Positions 63,254 through 64,000 of a DNA stretch of 64,000 bases are shown one piece after another; the first letter of the stretch is position 1, and the number at the start of each line of letters is the position of its first letter. Both the position numbers and the translations under genes were made by a program. The notes beneath the pieces were generated by a model that was not told the DNA's origin, made no database searches, and saw only the letters and a program-made list of their open reading frames with translations. Source of the DNA: Streptomyces flavofungini (GTDB lineage: Bacteria > Actinomycetota > Actinomycetes > Streptomycetales > Streptomycetaceae); contig NZ_BMVR01000001.1 in assembly GCF_014650815.1 (NCBI RefSeq), forward strand, positions 434,001-498,000, given 5' to 3'.

Positions 63254-64000
63254 ATGACTTCCACGACACTCAGCGCACCCGCCGCGAAGGCCCCCGACGC
63301 CCCCGTGCGGCCGCACGGCCCGGAGGCCGCCCGCGCCCGCCGCAAGCGGATCCTGCACTGGATAGCGGTCCACAGCGTCGCCATCGCCGTGGCCCTGCTC
63401 TTCATCCTGCCCTTCGTGTTCGTCTTCCTGACGTCCGTGATGAGCGACTCGCAGGCGATGAGCGGCGACCTGTGGCCGTCCTCCTGGCACTGGGAGAACT
63501 ACAAGGCCGTCTTCGAGACGGACGGCTTCCTCACCTGGTGGCGCAACTCCCTGATGTACGCGGGCCTCGGCACCCTCTTCACGGTGTGCTCGGCGATCCC
63601 GGTGGCGTACGCCCTCGCCAAGTTCCGCTTCCGCGGCCGGCGCACGGCGATGCTGCTCGTCATCTCGACGATGATGCTGCCGCCGCAGGTCATCGTGATC
63701 CCGATGTACCTGGTGTGGGCGCAGCAGTTCCACCTGTCGGGCACGCTGTGGCCGCTGATCATCCCGATGGCGTTCGGCGACGCGTACTCGATCTTCCTGC
63801 TCCGCCAGTTCCTCCTGACCATTCCCAAGGAGTACATCGAGTCGGCGCGCGTGGACGGCTGCGGCGAGTTCCGCACCCTGCTCACGATCATCGTGCCGAT
63901 GGCGAAGCCCGGCATCGCGGCGATCGCGCTGTTCCAGTTCTTCTACTGCTGGAACGACTACTTCGGCCCGCAGATCTACGCGGCCCAGGACCCGGGCTCG
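63254..64000 (+). CDS. csnG: Sugar ABC transporter permease (MalG type), CsnG-like (partial)
   Basis: This is the first 249 residues of a carbohydrate permease; the rest lies beyond the right edge. It has a hydrophilic start, helix WIAVHSVAIAVALLFILPFVFVF and the EAA loop YIESARVDGCGEFRTLLTIIVPMAKPGI. It pairs with the MalF-type permease upstream. ATG 63254 follows 6 nt after that gene. Confidence 0.9.
   Translation, partial: MTSTTLSAPAAKAPDAPVRPHGPEAARARRKRILHWIAVHSVAIAVALLFILPFVFVFLTSVMSDSQAMSGDLWPSSWHWENYKAVFETDGFLTWWRNSLMYAGLGTLFTVCSAIPVAYALAKFRFRGRRTAMLLVISTMMLPPQVIVIPMYLVWAQQFHLSGTLWPLIIPMAFGDAYSIFLLRQFLLTIPKEYIESARVDGCGEFRTLLTIIVPMAKPGIAAIALFQFFYCWNDYFGPQIYAAQDPGS

Overview
The window is about 72% G+C chromosomal DNA with strong GC3 bias, many GTG starts and purine-rich ribosome sites. 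It carries a Nudix/CGNR/LysR/ROK regulator set, secreted proteases, Tat and lipoprotein signals, and an Fe superoxide dismutase behind a Nur-like box. All of this indicates a Streptomyces core chromosome. From memory, the order rpiB, sodF, pepN, asd, malQ, HNH, MscS, ROK-sugar ABC resembles the S. coelicolor SCO26xx region; this could not be checked here. There are no tRNA or rRNA genes, integrases, transposases or CRISPR arrays.

Layout. 1-6.6 kb: ABC exporter (partial FtsX permease plus ATPase), membrane PP2C phosphatase, Eis-like acetyltransferase, Imm-like membrane protein, Nei-type glycosylase, rpiB. 6.8-13.9 kb: three paralogous amino-acid permeases, with a flavoprotein oxidase and the biotin transporter bioY between them. 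14-18.5 kb: sodF, a small Cys-containing protein, a mycothiol-nitroreductase-like protein and a first pepN. 18.8-27.7 kb: secreted S1 protease, an uncharacterised protein, serine hydrolase, Tat metallophosphoesterase, NUDIX, PPOX-type protein, and a VOC/CGNR divergent pair. 27.9-36.2 kb: S8 and M28 secreted peptidases (convergent), an ECF sigma factor with a coupled membrane protein, asd and a small secreted peptide. 36.3-44.5 kb: MFS/LysR divergent pair, then an operon for a NitT/TauT-type ABC importer with a PhzS-like flavin monooxygenase and a DUF1203 protein. 44.7-51.5 kb: second pepN, LysR, two EamA exporters, MarR and a small membrane protein. 51.5-57.5 kb: malQ with an upstream Cys-rich small ORF, and a GH84 glycosidase with a CBM32 domain. 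57.6-64 kb: HNH nuclease, MscS channel, and a ROK repressor with a sugar ABC importer (chitosan-oligosaccharide csn-like), cut by the right edge.

The most unusual layer is repetitive. A family of GC-rich inverted-repeat elements sits in at least six places, and two members appear to have been absorbed into coding sequence. Separate low-complexity expansions interrupt an ABC ATPase (Gly-rich) and malQ (Asp/Glu/Arg-rich). Several divergent promoters hold clear palindromes or iterated sites. No wholly new defence or biosynthetic system is evident. The best leads are the flavin-monooxygenase/importer operon, the malQ-coupled Cys-rich repeat protein, and the repeat family acting as a source of protein C-termini.
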